DNA from: Streptomyces sp. NBC_00525
GTDB taxonomy: Bacteria > Actinomycetota > Actinomycetes > Streptomycetales > Streptomycetaceae
Direction of reading: 5' to 3'
DNA: 64,000 nucleotides
NCBI RefSeq assembly: GCF_036346595.1
Contig: NZ_CP107834.1
Location: forward strand, 5,270,001-5,334,000
Both the position numbers and the translations under genes were made by a program. The notes beneath the pieces are model-generated. The model was not told the origin of the DNA and searched no databases. It saw nothing but the letters and a program-made list of their open reading frames with translations. How positions within the stretch are numbered: the first letter of the stretch is position 1; every line of letters begins with the position of its first letter. Positions 43,250 through 52,417 of the stretch are shown piece after piece.

Positions 43250-45151
43250 ATGCCGCAGGATGCCGGGAGCAGGCCCGCCGAGCGGGCCGTCGCCGAAGCC
43301 AACCGGGCCGTCCGGCGCGACTACCCCTTCGCCGACACCCAGGACCTGGAGGACGCCCGGCACGGCTTCATGGGCACGGCACCGGACCCCCTCGTCCGCG
43401 ACGCCGCCGGAAGCGTGGTCTGGGACATCGAGGCGTACGGCTTCCTCGACCAGGACTGCCCGGACACCGCCAACCCCAGCCTGTGGCGGCAGAGCCGGCT
43501 GTGCTCCGAGCACGGCCTGTTCGAGGTGACCGCGGGCATCTACCAGGTCCGCGGCTTCGACCTCTCCAATATGACGCTCGTCGAGGGCGAACGCGGCGTC
43601 CTCGTCATCGACCCCCTGGTCTGCGCCCCCACGGCCGCCGCCGCACTCGCGCTCTACCGCGCCCACCGGGGCGAGCGGCCCGTGACCGGAGTGCTGTACA
43701 CCCACAGCCACGTCGACCACTTCGGCGGGGTGCGCGGGGTGCTGACCGACGAAGCCGTGGCGGGCGGGGTCCCGGTGCTCGCCCCCGAGGGCTTCCTGGA
43801 GCACGCCGTCAGCGAGAACGTCTACGCGGGCGCCGCCATGAGCCGCCGCGCCGCCTTCATGTACGGCGCCGCCCTGCCCAAGGGGCCCCGCGGCCAGATC
43901 GGCGCCGGCCTCGGGCAGAGCGTCTCGACCGGCGCGCCCGGCCTGATCCCGCCCACCCTCGACATCACCCGCACCGGCCAGACGGAGACCGTGGACGGCA
44001 TCCGGATGGTGTTCCAGCTCACCCCCGGCACCGAGGCTCCGGCCGAGCTGAACATCCACTTCCCGGACTTCTCCGCCCTGTGCATGGCGGAGAACGCCAC
44101 GCACAACCTGCACAATCTGCTGACCCTGCGCGGCGCCGAGGTCCGCGACCCGCACGTCTGGTCCCGCTACCTCACCGAGTCGATCAGCCTCTTCGGTGAA
44201 CTCTCCGACGTGGCCTTCGCCTCCCACCACTGGCCCGTCCGGGGCCGCGAGCGGGTGATCACCTTCCTCTCGGAGCAGCGCGACGTGTACGCGTACCTCC
44301 ACGACCAGGTGCTGCGCCTGCTCAACCGGGGCCTGACGGCGGCGGAGATCGCCGAGGAGATCGTGATGCCGCCCGCCCTGGAGCGCGCCTGGCACACCCA
44401 CGGCTACTACGGCTCCGTCAGCCACAACGCCAAGGCCGTCCACCAGCGCTACCTCGGCTGGTACGACGGCAACCCGGCGCACCTGTGGCAGCACCCGCCG
44501 GTCGCGGCGGCCCGGCGGTACGTGGAGTTCATGGGCGGCGCCGACGCCGTCCTGGACCGGGCCCGGCGCTGCTTCGACGAGGGCGACTACCGCTGGGTGG
44601 TGGAGGTCGTCAACCATGTGGTCTTCGCCGACCCCGGCAACATGCGGGCCCGCGCCCTGCAGGCCGACGCCCTGGAGCAGCTGGGCTACGGCAGCGAGAA
44701 CGGCACCTGGCGCAACGTCTGTCTGATGGGCGCCCGCGAACTGCGCCACGGCAGCCTCGGCACCCCCACCACCACCGCGTCGCCCGACGTCATGGCCGCC
44801 CTCACCCTGGACCAGCTGGTCGACGCGATCGCCGTCCGGGTCAATGGCCCCCGCGCCTGGGACGCCGACATCACCATCCGCTGGGACGTCAACGGCGCCG
44901 AACCCCTCACGACCCGGCTGCGCAACGGCGTCCTCACGCGGGTCACAGGGCCCGGCCCGGCCGCGGGCGAGCCCGACCTCACCATCGCCCTGGCGGAGGC
45001 CGATCTGCGGGACGTCCTGACCGGCGCGGTCCCGCCCGGCGACCTGGCGTCCCGGCCGGGCGTCGAGGCCACCGGGGACATCGGCCGGCTCACCGAACTC
45101 CTCGGCCACCTCGACGACCCCGACCCCGACTTCGCCATCGTCACCCCCTGA
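43250..45151 (+). CDS. Alkyl/aryl sulfatase of the SdsA1/BDS1 type (metallo-beta-lactamase fold)
   Basis: ATG 43250, with GCGAGGGAGACC upstream, gives 633 aa. The metallo-beta-lactamase motif is THSHVDHFGG (H152, H154, D156, H157). The second site lies in NIHFPDFSALCMAENATHNLHN, and FASHHWPVRG holds another metal ligand. A helical dimerisation domain (about 380-510) and a C-terminal SCP2-like lipid-binding domain (about 520-633) complete the SdsA1 layout. These zinc enzymes release sulphate from alkyl sulphates for use as a sulphur source. No signal peptide is obvious. The next gene follows 38 nt later on the same strand. Confidence 0.93.
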   Translation: MPQDAGSRPAERAVAEANRAVRRDYPFADTQDLEDARHGFMGTAPDPLVRDAAGSVVWDIEAYGFLDQDCPDTANPSLWRQSRLCSEHGLFEVTAGIYQVRGFDLSNMTLVEGERGVLVIDPLVCAPTAAAALALYRAHRGERPVTGVLYTHSHVDHFGGVRGVLTDEAVAGGVPVLAPEGFLEHAVSENVYAGAAMSRRAAFMYGAALPKGPRGQIGAGLGQSVSTGAPGLIPPTLDITRTGQTETVDGIRMVFQLTPGTEAPAELNIHFPDFSALCMAENATHNLHNLLTLRGAEVRDPHVWSRYLTESISLFGELSDVAFASHHWPVRGRERVITFLSEQRDVYAYLHDQVLRLLNRGLTAAEIAEEIVMPPALERAWHTHGYYGSVSHNAKAVHQRYLGWYDGNPAHLWQHPPVAAARRYVEFMGGADAVLDRARRCFDEGDYRWVVEVVNHVVFADPGNMRARALQADALEQLGYGSENGTWRNVCLMGARELRHGSLGTPTTTASPDVMAALTLDQLVDAIAVRVNGPRAWDADITIRWDVNGAEPLTTRLRNGVLTRVTGPGPAAGEPDLTIALAEADLRDVLTGAVPPGDLASRPGVEATGDIGRLTELLGHLDDPDPDFAIVTP

Positions 45152-45189
45152 CCGCCCGCCCCCATCGACGACGACGCCCGGAGGACCCG

Positions 45190-45645
45190 ATGGCCGTACG
45201 ACACCGCTTGATCGAAGCCACGGTGGCGGACGTGTGGAGGGTGCTCGCCGACCCCTCGCGCTACAGCGACTGGGTGGTGGGAACCTCCGACTCGCGACCC
45301 CGCCGGGGCGCCTGGCCCGAGGTCGGCGCCAGCCTCACGTACACCCTCGGCATCGGCCGGTGGTCCGTGCGAGGCCGGACCATTGTGCGCCGGTGCGAGG
45401 CCCCGCACGTGCTGGAACTGGAGGCCGACAGCGGGCGCGTCGGCACGGCCCGGATCGCCATCGAAGTACGCCAGTGGGGCGACAACGCCCTGGTCACCCT
45501 GGACGAACACCCCCTGCGCGGCCCTGCGGGCAAGCTCCACAACACCGTCATCGACGCCGTGATCCAGCTGCGCCACCGCAGCGTCCTGGCCCGGCTGGCC
45601 GACACCGTCGAGGCGTCCCCCGCGGGCGCACGCGAAGCGGTCTGA
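45190..45645 (+). CDS. SRPBCC (START-like) family protein
   Basis: ATG 45190, following CCCGGAGGACCCG, gives 151 aa. The fold of the polyketide-cyclase/START family is recognisable from ATVADVWRVLADPSRYSDWVVG at the N-terminus, a beta-rich middle (LTYTLGIGRWSVRGRTIV) and a long C-terminal helix (TVIDAVIQLRHRSVLARLADTVE). Such domains bind hydrophobic small molecules or lipids. It lies between the alkylsulfatase and a phytoene desaturase-like oxidoreductase, 37 nt before the latter, probably in one operon. The ligand is unknown. Confidence 0.88.
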   Translation: MAVRHRLIEATVADVWRVLADPSRYSDWVVGTSDSRPRRGAWPEVGASLTYTLGIGRWSVRGRTIVRRCEAPHVLELEADSGRVGTARIAIEVRQWGDNALVTLDEHPLRGPAGKLHNTVIDAVIQLRHRSVLARLADTVEASPAGAREAV

Positions 45646-45682
45646 CCGCACCTTCCTCGGCTCCCCGAACCTGGAGGCATCG

Positions 45683-47263
45683 ATGCCGGACGCCGTCGTC
45701 ATCGGCGCGGGCCCCAACGGGCTCGTCGCGGCGAACATCCTCGCCGGCGCGGGGTGGAGCGTGGAGGTGCTGGAGGCGCAGCCGGAACCCGGCGGGGCCG
45801 TCCGCAGCGACCGCGGGGTGCATCCCGACTACGTCTCCGACCTGTTCAGCGCCTTCTACCCGCTGGCGGCGGCCTCCCCGGTCATCGGCGGGCTCGACCT
45901 CGGCGAGGAGGGACTGCGCTGGTCGCGCGCCCCCCGCGTCCTCGCCCACCCGCTGCCGGACGGGCGGTGCGCCGTCCTGGAGGGCGACGCGGGGGAGACG
46001 GCGGCGGGGCTCGACGCTTTCGCCGGGGGCGACGGGGCGGCGTGGCTGGAGCTGTGCGCCACCTGGGACGGGGTGCGCCGCGATCTGCTGGGGGCGCTGT
46101 TCACGCCGTTCCCGCCGGTGCGCTCCGCCGTCCGCCTGGCCGCCCGGCTCCGCGCCGCCGGCGGTCTCCGGCTCGCCCGGACCCTGCTGCTGCCCGTACG
46201 CCGGCTGGGCGAGGAACGGTTCGGCGGCGAGGCGGCCCGGCTGCTGCTCGCGGGCAGCGCCCTGCACGCGGACCTCGGCCCGGAGGCGGCGGGCAGCGGC
46301 GGCTTCGGCTGGCTGATGTCCATGCTCGGACAGACCTACGGATTCCCGGTGCCGGTCGGCGGCGCGGGCGCGCTCACGGCCGCCCTGGTCCGGCGGCTGG
46401 AGAGGCACGGCGGCGTGGTCCGCTGCGGCGAGCCGGTGACCGAGGTCGTCGTGCGCCAGGGACGCGCCGTCGGCGTACGCACCGCGCACGGCGAGGCCGT
46501 GCCCGCCGCCCGCGCCGTACTCGCCGATGTGTCGGCGCCCGCGCTCTACACCCGGCTCGTGGCCGCCCGGCATCTGCCCGGCCGGCTCCTGGACGACCTG
46601 CGCCGCTTCCAGTGGGACTTCGCCACGTTCAAGGTGGACTGGGCGCTCGACGCCCCGGTGCCCTGGACCGCCCGCCCCGCCGCCACGGCGGGCACCGTGC
46701 ATCTCGCGGACGGCGTGGACGGCCTCACCCGGTTCGCCGCGCAGATCGCCATGGGGCAGGTGCCCGACCGGCCGTTCCTCCTCTTCGGCCAGATGAGCAC
46801 CGCCGACGCCACCCGCTCCCCGGCCGGCACCGAGTCCGCCTGGGCATACACCCACGTCCCGCACCGCGTCAGGGGCGACGCGGGCGACGACGGACTGAGC
46901 GGGCGGTGGGATAGGGGCGAACAGGAGACCATGGCCGACCGCATGGAGCGCGAGGTGGAGCGCTGGGCCCCCGGCTTCCGCTCCCGTATCGTCGCCCGCC
47001 GCCTGCTGGCACCCCCGACCATCGAATCCATGGACGCCAACCTTTCCGGCGGCGCGATCAACGGCGGTACGGCGTCGGCGCACCAGCAACTGGTGTTCCG
47101 CCCGACACCGGGCACCGGCCGGCCGGAGACCCCGGTCCGGGGCCTGTACCTGGCCTCCGCCTCGGCGCACCCCGGTGGCGGCGTGCACGGAGCGCCGGGT
47201 GCCAACGCGGCACGGGCGGCGCTGCGCGGGGGAACGCTGAAGCGGCTGGTACGGCGGGGCTGA
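45683..47263 (+). CDS. Phytoene desaturase-like NAD(P)/FAD-dependent oxidoreductase
   Basis: ATG 45683, with CCTGGAGGC upstream, gives 526 aa. The N-terminal FAD-binding motif is VVIGAGPNGLVAANILAGAG with the acidic residue in VLEA, and the C-terminal FAD block is GLYLASASAHPGGGVHG. This is the CrtI/phytoene desaturase-like branch of amine oxidase-fold flavoproteins, many of which oxidise isoprenoids or fatty substrates. No carotenoid genes (crtB, crtE) are nearby, so the name should not be read as a carotenoid function. It follows the SRPBCC gene and converges on the SDR gene. Confidence 0.9.
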   Translation: MPDAVVIGAGPNGLVAANILAGAGWSVEVLEAQPEPGGAVRSDRGVHPDYVSDLFSAFYPLAAASPVIGGLDLGEEGLRWSRAPRVLAHPLPDGRCAVLEGDAGETAAGLDAFAGGDGAAWLELCATWDGVRRDLLGALFTPFPPVRSAVRLAARLRAAGGLRLARTLLLPVRRLGEERFGGEAARLLLAGSALHADLGPEAAGSGGFGWLMSMLGQTYGFPVPVGGAGALTAALVRRLERHGGVVRCGEPVTEVVVRQGRAVGVRTAHGEAVPAARAVLADVSAPALYTRLVAARHLPGRLLDDLRRFQWDFATFKVDWALDAPVPWTARPAATAGTVHLADGVDGLTRFAAQIAMGQVPDRPFLLFGQMSTADATRSPAGTESAWAYTHVPHRVRGDAGDDGLSGRWDRGEQETMADRMEREVERWAPGFRSRIVARRLLAPPTIESMDANLSGGAINGGTASAHQQLVFRPTPGTGRPETPVRGLYLASASAHPGGGVHGAPGANAARAALRGGTLKRLVRRG

Positions 47264-47333
47264 GGCTACGCGGGCAGGGCGCCCGGTCCCACGGGCCGCC
47301 CCGCGCCCGGCTCCTCAGCCCCGCGCCGCCACG

Positions 47334-48218
47334 TCAGGCCGGGTCCGGCGGGCCGGCCGCCGCCGCTTCCGCCGCCCGGCCGCCCGCGCCCAGCAGGCCC
47401 GTCGCCGTGAACTGGGAGCGGGTCAGCTCCTTGCGGGTCGCGCGGGCGACCACTCCCGGCAGCCCGGCCCGCACCGCCTGCACCCCGCGCAGCCACCCCG
47501 GCACGTACACCGACGGCGACCGCCGCTCCACCGCCCCGACCACGCGCCGGGCCACGTGCGGCGCGGAATACGTCCGGCGGGCGGGCGGCGGCATGTGCGC
47601 GCGCAGCTCGCGCAGCACCGGGTACCGGTCGGCGTCCCGGATCATGTCCGTGTCGATCCAGTTCAGGTACGCGATGCCGACCCCGACACCGTGCGGGGCC
47701 AGCTCCGCGCGCAGCGAGTGGCACAGCGCCTCCACGCCCGACTTCGACGCGCAGTACGCGCTCATCATCGGCGCGGCCCCGATGGCGGCCAGCGAGGCGA
47801 TCTGGAGGTAGTGCCCGCGGGTGTCCAGGAGCTGCGGCAGGAACACGCGGGCGGTGACCGCGCTGCCCACGAGGTTGACCTCGATCACGCGCCGCCAGCT
47901 CGCCGGATCGGACTCCGCGAACGGACCGCCCTCGGCCACGCCCGCGTTGGCCACGACCACCGACGCGGGTCCGAGCCTGCGGCGTACCTCCTCGGCGACG
48001 CGCGCCATCGCGGCGTCGTCCGTGACGTCCACGTGCCAGTGCCCGGAGGGTGCCGGGAGCGTGCCCGCCACCCGCGCGAGCGCCTCCTCCTCCAGGCCGA
48101 GCAGGGCCACGCGCGCACCGCGGGCCGCCAGCTCGCGGGCCACGGCCTTCCCGAGGCCGCGCGCCCCGCCGGTCACCACGGCCGTACGGCCCCGCAGCGG
48201 GTGCTTCCGGTAGGTCAC
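47334..48218 (-). CDS. Short-chain dehydrogenase/reductase
   Basis: The GTG at 48218, preceded by GAAGGAG, gives 294 aa. The Rossmann motif TGGARGLGKAVARELAARG, NAG in VVANAGVAEGGPF, catalytic Ser in IASLAAIGAAP and Tyr-x3-Lys in MSAYCASKSGVEAL define a classical SDR with all catalytic residues. The C-terminal region (PHVARRVVGAVERRSPSVYVP) resembles lipid- or fatty-acid-linked reductases. It reads towards the phytoene desaturase-like gene and is divergent from the HemK-like methyltransferase gene. The substrate is unknown. Confidence 0.92.
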   Translation of the reverse strand: MTYRKHPLRGRTAVVTGGARGLGKAVARELAARGARVALLGLEEEALARVAGTLPAPSGHWHVDVTDDAAMARVAEEVRRRLGPASVVVANAGVAEGGPFAESDPASWRRVIEVNLVGSAVTARVFLPQLLDTRGHYLQIASLAAIGAAPMMSAYCASKSGVEALCHSLRAELAPHGVGVGIAYLNWIDTDMIRDADRYPVLRELRAHMPPPARRTYSAPHVARRVVGAVERRSPSVYVPGWLRGVQAVRAGLPGVVARATRKELTRSQFTATGLLGAGGRAAEAAAAGPPDPA

Positions 48219-48448
48219 GGGACTCCTTCGCGCTCTCGCAGGGCCGGGCACGCCCGGTTCCCGGCCATGGTCACCCGAGGCCGCCGGATGTGCGCGGCGG
48301 GAGGGTCCGGGCATGGGGCGGCCGGGGCGGGGCACGAGGCCGGAAGCCGCCCCCGGGTCGCGCCGGGCGGCGGGCACGTTCACTCTGGACGGGATGGGCC
48401 CGCGCCGGTGAGGAACGAGAACCGCCTTCCCCCGCATGGAGGATTCGG

Positions 48449-49138
48449 ATGACGACGACTGCCGCCGCACCGCCCGTGGACCTGGGCCGGCTGTGGACGC
48501 TCCCCGGCGTCTACGCGCCCCAGGCCGACACCCAGCTGCTGGCCCGGGCGGTCGAGGCCGAGGGGGTCACCGCCGGGATGGACGTCCTCGACGTCTGCAC
48601 GGGCAGCGGAGCGCTCGCCCTGCTCGCCGCGCGCAGCGGCGCACGCGTCTGCGCGATCGACATCTCCCGGCGCGCCGTGCTCACCGCCCGGATGAACGCC
48701 GCCCGCGCCGGCCACCGCCTGCGCGTCCTGCGCGGCGACCTCACCGGACCCGTCGCCGCGCACCGCTTCGACCTGGTCGTGAGCAACCCGCCCTACGTAC
48801 CGGCCCCGGCCGGTGGACGCACCCGCCCCCACGGCCCCGAGATCGCGTGGGACGCGGGGACGGGCGGCCGACTGGCCCTGGACCGCATCTGCGCCCGCGC
48901 CCCCGGCCTCCTGCGCCCGAACGGCACGCTGCTCCTGGTCCACTCCGGGCTGTGCGGGGTGACGGAGACCCTGGACCGGCTTACCGCGAGCGGGCTGCGC
49001 TGCGCGGTGACCGGCCGGGCCGCCGTCCCCTTCGGCCCGGTGATGACCGAACGGCTGCCGTGGCTGCGCGCCCGGGGCCTCGTCGGCCCCCACGACGACA
49101 CCGAGGAACTGGTGGTCATCCGTGCCCAACGAAGCTGA
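48449..49138 (+). CDS. HemK2/MTQ2-type protein methyltransferase
   Basis: ATG 48449, with GGAGGATTC upstream, gives 229 aa. SAM motif I is VLDVCTGSGALAL and the substrate motif is VVSNPPYVPAP, the NPPY signature of glutamine/adenine N-methyltransferases. The small size and lack of the PrmC N-terminal helical domain place it with HemK2-like proteins. In Streptomyces such genes are often found beside CDGSH iron-sulphur genes, and here the CDGSH gene starts 17 nt before this one ends, so they are translationally coupled. The substrate in bacteria is not established. Confidence 0.9.
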   Translation: MTTTAAAPPVDLGRLWTLPGVYAPQADTQLLARAVEAEGVTAGMDVLDVCTGSGALALLAARSGARVCAIDISRRAVLTARMNAARAGHRLRVLRGDLTGPVAAHRFDLVVSNPPYVPAPAGGRTRPHGPEIAWDAGTGGRLALDRICARAPGLLRPNGTLLLVHSGLCGVTETLDRLTASGLRCAVTGRAAVPFGPVMTERLPWLRARGLVGPHDDTEELVVIRAQRS

Positions 49139-49340
49139 CCGTCCCCGCCGCCTCACCGTCGAACCGGGCGGCCCGGTCCTGATCGAGGGCCCGGTCGAGA
49201 TCGTCCGGGAGGACGGCACGCTCGCGCGGTCCGACCGCTTCATGGTCGCCGTCTGCACCTGCCGCCGCAGCCGCACCCAGCCCTGGTGCGACACCAGCCA
49301 CCGCCGCCGCACCAGACCGCCTGGCGCGACGGGAGGCTAG
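49122..49340 (+). CDS. CDGSH-type iron-sulphur domain protein
   Basis: The GTG start at 49122 gives 72 aa. The 2Fe-2S motif C45-x-C47-x2-S50-x3-P54-x-C56-D-x-S-H60 is complete except that the usual Gly after Asp57 is Thr. CDGSH proteins are small redox or iron-sulphur-transfer proteins. The start lies inside the methyltransferase gene in another frame, and the TAG stop overlaps the stop of the P450 gene on the other strand by 4 nt. Confidence 0.92.
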   Translation: MPNEADRPRRLTVEPGGPVLIEGPVEIVREDGTLARSDRFMVAVCTCRRSRTQPWCDTSHRRRTRPPGATGG

Positions 49341-50569
49341 TCGCCGGCCGGGCGCAGAAGCACCGGAAGCGTCTGGTGGCCGTTGGTGATCAGGGACGGT
49401 ACGGGGCGCAGGTCCTCGGCCGGGACGGCGAGGCGGGCGTCGGGGAAGCGGGCGAAGAACTGCTGGAGGGCGGTGACGACCTCCAGGCGGGCGAGCGGGG
49501 CGCCGAGGCAGAAGTGGATGCCGTGCCCGAAGGCCAGGTGCTCCTTGGACGGGCGGGTGACGTCGAACGCGTCCGCGCTCTCGCCGTGCCAGTCCGGGTG
49601 GCGGTTGGCGGGGGCGTACGAGGCGAGGATCGCCTCCCCCTTCGCGATCACCCCGCCACCGGGCAGCGGGATGTCGGAGAGCGCGTAGCGCAGGGGGATG
49701 TGCTTGACCGCCGGCTCGTGGCGCAGCGTCTCCTCGACCACGTCGTTCCAGTCGGCGCGACCGGCGCGCAGATGGGCGAGCTGGTCCGGGCGGGTCAGCA
49801 GGGCGGTGACCGCCTGGTCGATGACGTTGACCGTGGTCTCGTACCCGGCGGAGATCATGAGGAGGAGCGTGTCGCGCAGCTCCTCGTCGCCGAGCCGGCC
49901 GCCGTCGCCCTCCTCGTCGCGGGTGGCGAGCAGCAGCGAGGTCATGTCGTCGCCGGGCAGGGCCCGCTTGGCGAGGATGAGCTGGTCCAGCGCCTGGTAG
50001 AGGGAGGCCGTGTTCGCGGTGGCCTCCTCGACGGTGAGCGTGGTGTCGAAGACGCCGTCCACGACGGACCGGAAGCCGTCGAGCTGGTCCTCGGGCACGC
50101 CCATGAGCCGGCCGATCACCGCGATGGGCAACGGGTAGGCCAGTTCCGTGCGGAGGTCGACGACCTCACCGGCCGGCCGGGCGGCGAGACCGTCGATCAG
50201 TTCGGCGACGATCTTCTCCACGGAGATCCGCAGGTCCTGGATGCGGCGGGCGCTGAACGCGGGCGCGATCATCCGGCGCAGCCGCCTGTGGTCGCCGCCG
50301 TACGCGGTGAACATGTTGTTCACCGCGACCCACAGGGCGAGCGGCCAGGTGGCCACGGTCTCCGCGAAGGCCGGCCAGTGGGCGCGGGCGTCCTTGGAGA
50401 CCTCGGAGCTGGTCAGCAGCTCCTTGAGGAGGAACGGATCGCTGACCGACCACGCGGTCACGCCGAGGACGTCGACACGGGTGGCGGGGCCGCGCTCGCG
50501 CAGCGCCCGGTACTCCGCGTGGCGGTCGGCGCCGGCGGGGTCGAGGACGAGGATCGGCTGCTCGGACAT
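49337..50569 (-). CDS. Cytochrome P450, CYP154-like, last gene of the conservon
   Basis: ATG 50569 (MSEQPILVLDPAG), with GAAGGAATC upstream, gives 410 aa. The heme loop FGHGIHFCLGAPLARLE, the K-helix ETLR (ExxR) and the I-helix AGYETTVN are all intact, so the enzyme should be a working monooxygenase. It follows the CYP157-like gene by 10 nt in the conservon operon. Pairs of CYP154 and CYP157 members attached to conservons are known in Streptomyces coelicolor. The substrate is unknown and no redox partner gene is adjacent. Confidence 0.93.
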   Translation of the reverse strand: MSEQPILVLDPAGADRHAEYRALRERGPATRVDVLGVTAWSVSDPFLLKELLTSSEVSKDARAHWPAFAETVATWPLALWVAVNNMFTAYGGDHRRLRRMIAPAFSARRIQDLRISVEKIVAELIDGLAARPAGEVVDLRTELAYPLPIAVIGRLMGVPEDQLDGFRSVVDGVFDTTLTVEEATANTASLYQALDQLILAKRALPGDDMTSLLLATRDEEGDGGRLGDEELRDTLLLMISAGYETTVNVIDQAVTALLTRPDQLAHLRAGRADWNDVVEETLRHEPAVKHIPLRYALSDIPLPGGGVIAKGEAILASYAPANRHPDWHGESADAFDVTRPSKEHLAFGHGIHFCLGAPLARLEVVTALQQFFARFPDARLAVPAEDLRPVPSLITNGHQTLPVLLRPAGD

Positions 50570-50579
50570 GGCGATTCCT

Positions 50580-51794
50580 TCATCGGTGGGAGGCATCGAA
50601 GACGATCGGGAGGGACTCCAGTGCACGGTGGAACGGCCCCGGCCGCCACCGCAGTTCGTCCGCCGGGACCGCGAGGTCCATCTCGGGGAGGGCGTCGAGC
50701 AGATGCGTGACCGCGGTCTCCGCGATCAGATACGCGTGGGAGCGGGCCGGACAGGTGTGCGGGCCGATGCTCCACGCCAGATGGGCCCGGTTGCCGGCGA
50801 TGCCGCCGGGGGCCCGTGCGATGGCCGGGTCGTTGTTGCAGGCGGCCATCGAGATCAGGACCGGCTGGTGGGCGGGGAGCAGCACACCGTCCACGTCGGC
50901 CGGATAGGGGGGATAGGTGATGCAGTAGTTCGCCATCGGCGGGTCCGTGTAGAGGACGGTGTCCAGCGCGTCCCGCACGGTGGAGTGCCCGGCGTGCAGC
51001 CCGGCGGAGAACTCCTCGTCGACGAGGATCTTCAGCTGGGTGTTGGCGATCAGATTGGTCAGCGGCTCGATGCCGGCCCCGTACAGCGTGACCAGCTGGT
51101 GGCCCATCTCCTCGTCGCTCAGCCGCGCCGAGTGGGCGACGAGCCGGCTGGTGATGTCGTCGGCCGGGTGGTTCCGGCGCAGCGCGACCAGGTCGGCGAC
51201 GGCCTGGCCGAGGATCTCGTTGCCCCGCTGGGCGTCGGTGGCCTCGAAGATCCGGGACATCCCGTCGGCGATCCGCGCCCCGATCTCGTCGGGGCAGCCG
51301 AGCAGGGAGCTGAGGACGCGGAACGCGATCGGCCAGGCGTACTGGGTGAGCACATCGGCGCGGCCCGCCGTGACGAACTCCGCGACGGCGCTCGCCGCCA
51401 GCTCCTCCACCCGGGCCCGCAGCGCGTGCTGGTCCACGGCGTCGATGGCGGAGGTGTTGGCGGCCCGGTAGCGGGCGTGGGCGGTGCCGCTGCTGCGCAG
51501 GGCGTTGGGCCGCCACTCCATCATCGGCCGCACCGGACAGGTGGCCGGCACCCCCTCCTGCCAGACCCGCGGGTCGGAGGGGAAGTACAGCGGATCGTTG
51601 AGGATGCGCCGGGCCTGGAAGTAGCCGATCACCAGCGTGGCGGGAATGCCCGGCGACAGCTCGACCGGCACCAGCGGCCCGTACGACTCCCGCATCCGCC
51701 CGTACGCGCCGTGCGGATCGGCGGCGAACGCCGGATCGTAGAGGGCGACCCGGCCGGACGGGGCCGACGGCAGGGTGATGCTGGGGGACGTCAT
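50580..51794 (-). CDS. Atypical cytochrome P450, CYP157-like, lacking the ExxR motif
   Basis: ATG 51794 gives 404 aa. The heme-binding loop reads WSIGPHTCPARSHA, keeping the Cys ligand but with Trp for the usual Phe and no CxG glycine. In the K-helix region (VRDALDTVLYTDPP) the conserved Glu-x-x-Arg is absent. The I-helix region GAGIEPLTN also departs from AGxxT. These departures are typical of the CYP157 family, known for lacking ExxR. It may bind heme yet be catalytically unusual or serve a signalling partner. The start overlaps the cvnD stop (ATGA), so it is coupled to the GTPase. Confidence 0.9.
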   Translation of the reverse strand: MTSPSITLPSAPSGRVALYDPAFAADPHGAYGRMRESYGPLVPVELSPGIPATLVIGYFQARRILNDPLYFPSDPRVWQEGVPATCPVRPMMEWRPNALRSSGTAHARYRAANTSAIDAVDQHALRARVEELAASAVAEFVTAGRADVLTQYAWPIAFRVLSSLLGCPDEIGARIADGMSRIFEATDAQRGNEILGQAVADLVALRRNHPADDITSRLVAHSARLSDEEMGHQLVTLYGAGIEPLTNLIANTQLKILVDEEFSAGLHAGHSTVRDALDTVLYTDPPMANYCITYPPYPADVDGVLLPAHQPVLISMAACNNDPAIARAPGGIAGNRAHLAWSIGPHTCPARSHAYLIAETAVTHLLDALPEMDLAVPADELRWRPGPFHRALESLPIVFDASHR

Positions 51795-52417
51795 GGGGTG
51801 GGCTCCAGGGAGAGGGCCGTACGGTGTGCGGCGAGGTATTCCGTGAGCGTGATCAGGGCGTACACGCACGAGGTGCGGTCCCGCGCGTCACAGGTGGTCA
51901 GCGGCGTCGCCGGGTCCAGGGCGAGCGCCTCGCGGATCTCGTGCAGGGCGTACGCGGGCGCCTCCGGGAAGACGTTGATCGCGACCGCGTACGGGATGCC
52001 CTGGTCCTCCAGGAGCCCCAGCGCCTCGTGGCTCGCGTCCAGGTCGCGGGTGTCGGCCAGCACCAGGCAGCCGAGCGCGCCGTGCGCCATGTCCTCCCAC
52101 AGCGGCTGGAAACGCACCTGGCCGGGCAGTCCGAACAGATAGAGCGCGAGGGCGCCGCCCGCCAGGTGGATACGGCCGAAATCCATCCCCACGGTCGTGG
52201 TCGTCTTGTCCGGTACGCCCCGCAGGTCGTCCACCCCGGCACTGTCCTGGGTGATCGGCTCCTCCATCCGCAGCGGTCTGACCTCCGAGACACTGCCGAT
52301 GAGGGTCGTCTTGCCGACGCCGAAGCCGCCGGCGATCACGATCTTGGCGGACCTGGTCACCGTGACCGGCACGTACGCGATGCCGTTCGGTGAGTCAGAC
52401 CAGTTCTCGCAGTCCAT
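51791..52417 (-). CDS. cvnD: CvnD, conservon Ras-like GTPase
   Basis: ATG 52417 gives 208 aa. The P-loop is GGFGVGKTTLIG, followed by TTTTVGMDFGRI (switch I/G2 Thr), LFGLPGQVRFQPLW (G3, with the usual DTPGQ-type Asp replaced by Gly-Leu) and a weak G4. This matches the atypical Ras-like ATP/GTP-binding proteins of actinobacterial conservons, which form a membrane-associated complex with CvnA, B and C. It overlaps cvnC by 23 nt and the P450 by 4 nt. Confidence 0.94.
   Translation of the reverse strand: MDCENWSDSPNGIAYVPVTVTRSAKIVIAGGFGVGKTTLIGSVSEVRPLRMEEPITQDSAGVDDLRGVPDKTTTTVGMDFGRIHLAGGALALYLFGLPGQVRFQPLWEDMAHGALGCLVLADTRDLDASHEALGLLEDQGIPYAVAINVFPEAPAYALHEIREALALDPATPLTTCDARDRTSCVYALITLTEYLAAHRTALSLEPTP

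Noticed and set aside
43250..45151. MBL-fold gene beside the CstR-like repressor as a persulphide dioxygenase
   Set aside because: Length (633 aa), the THSHVDH context, the helical dimer domain and the SCP2-like tail are those of SdsA1-type alkylsulfatases, not the about 240-aa dioxygenases.
45683..47263. Carotenoid biosynthesis locus
   Set aside because: Only a CrtI-like flavoprotein is present; no phytoene synthase, GGPP synthase or cyclase gene accompanies it.
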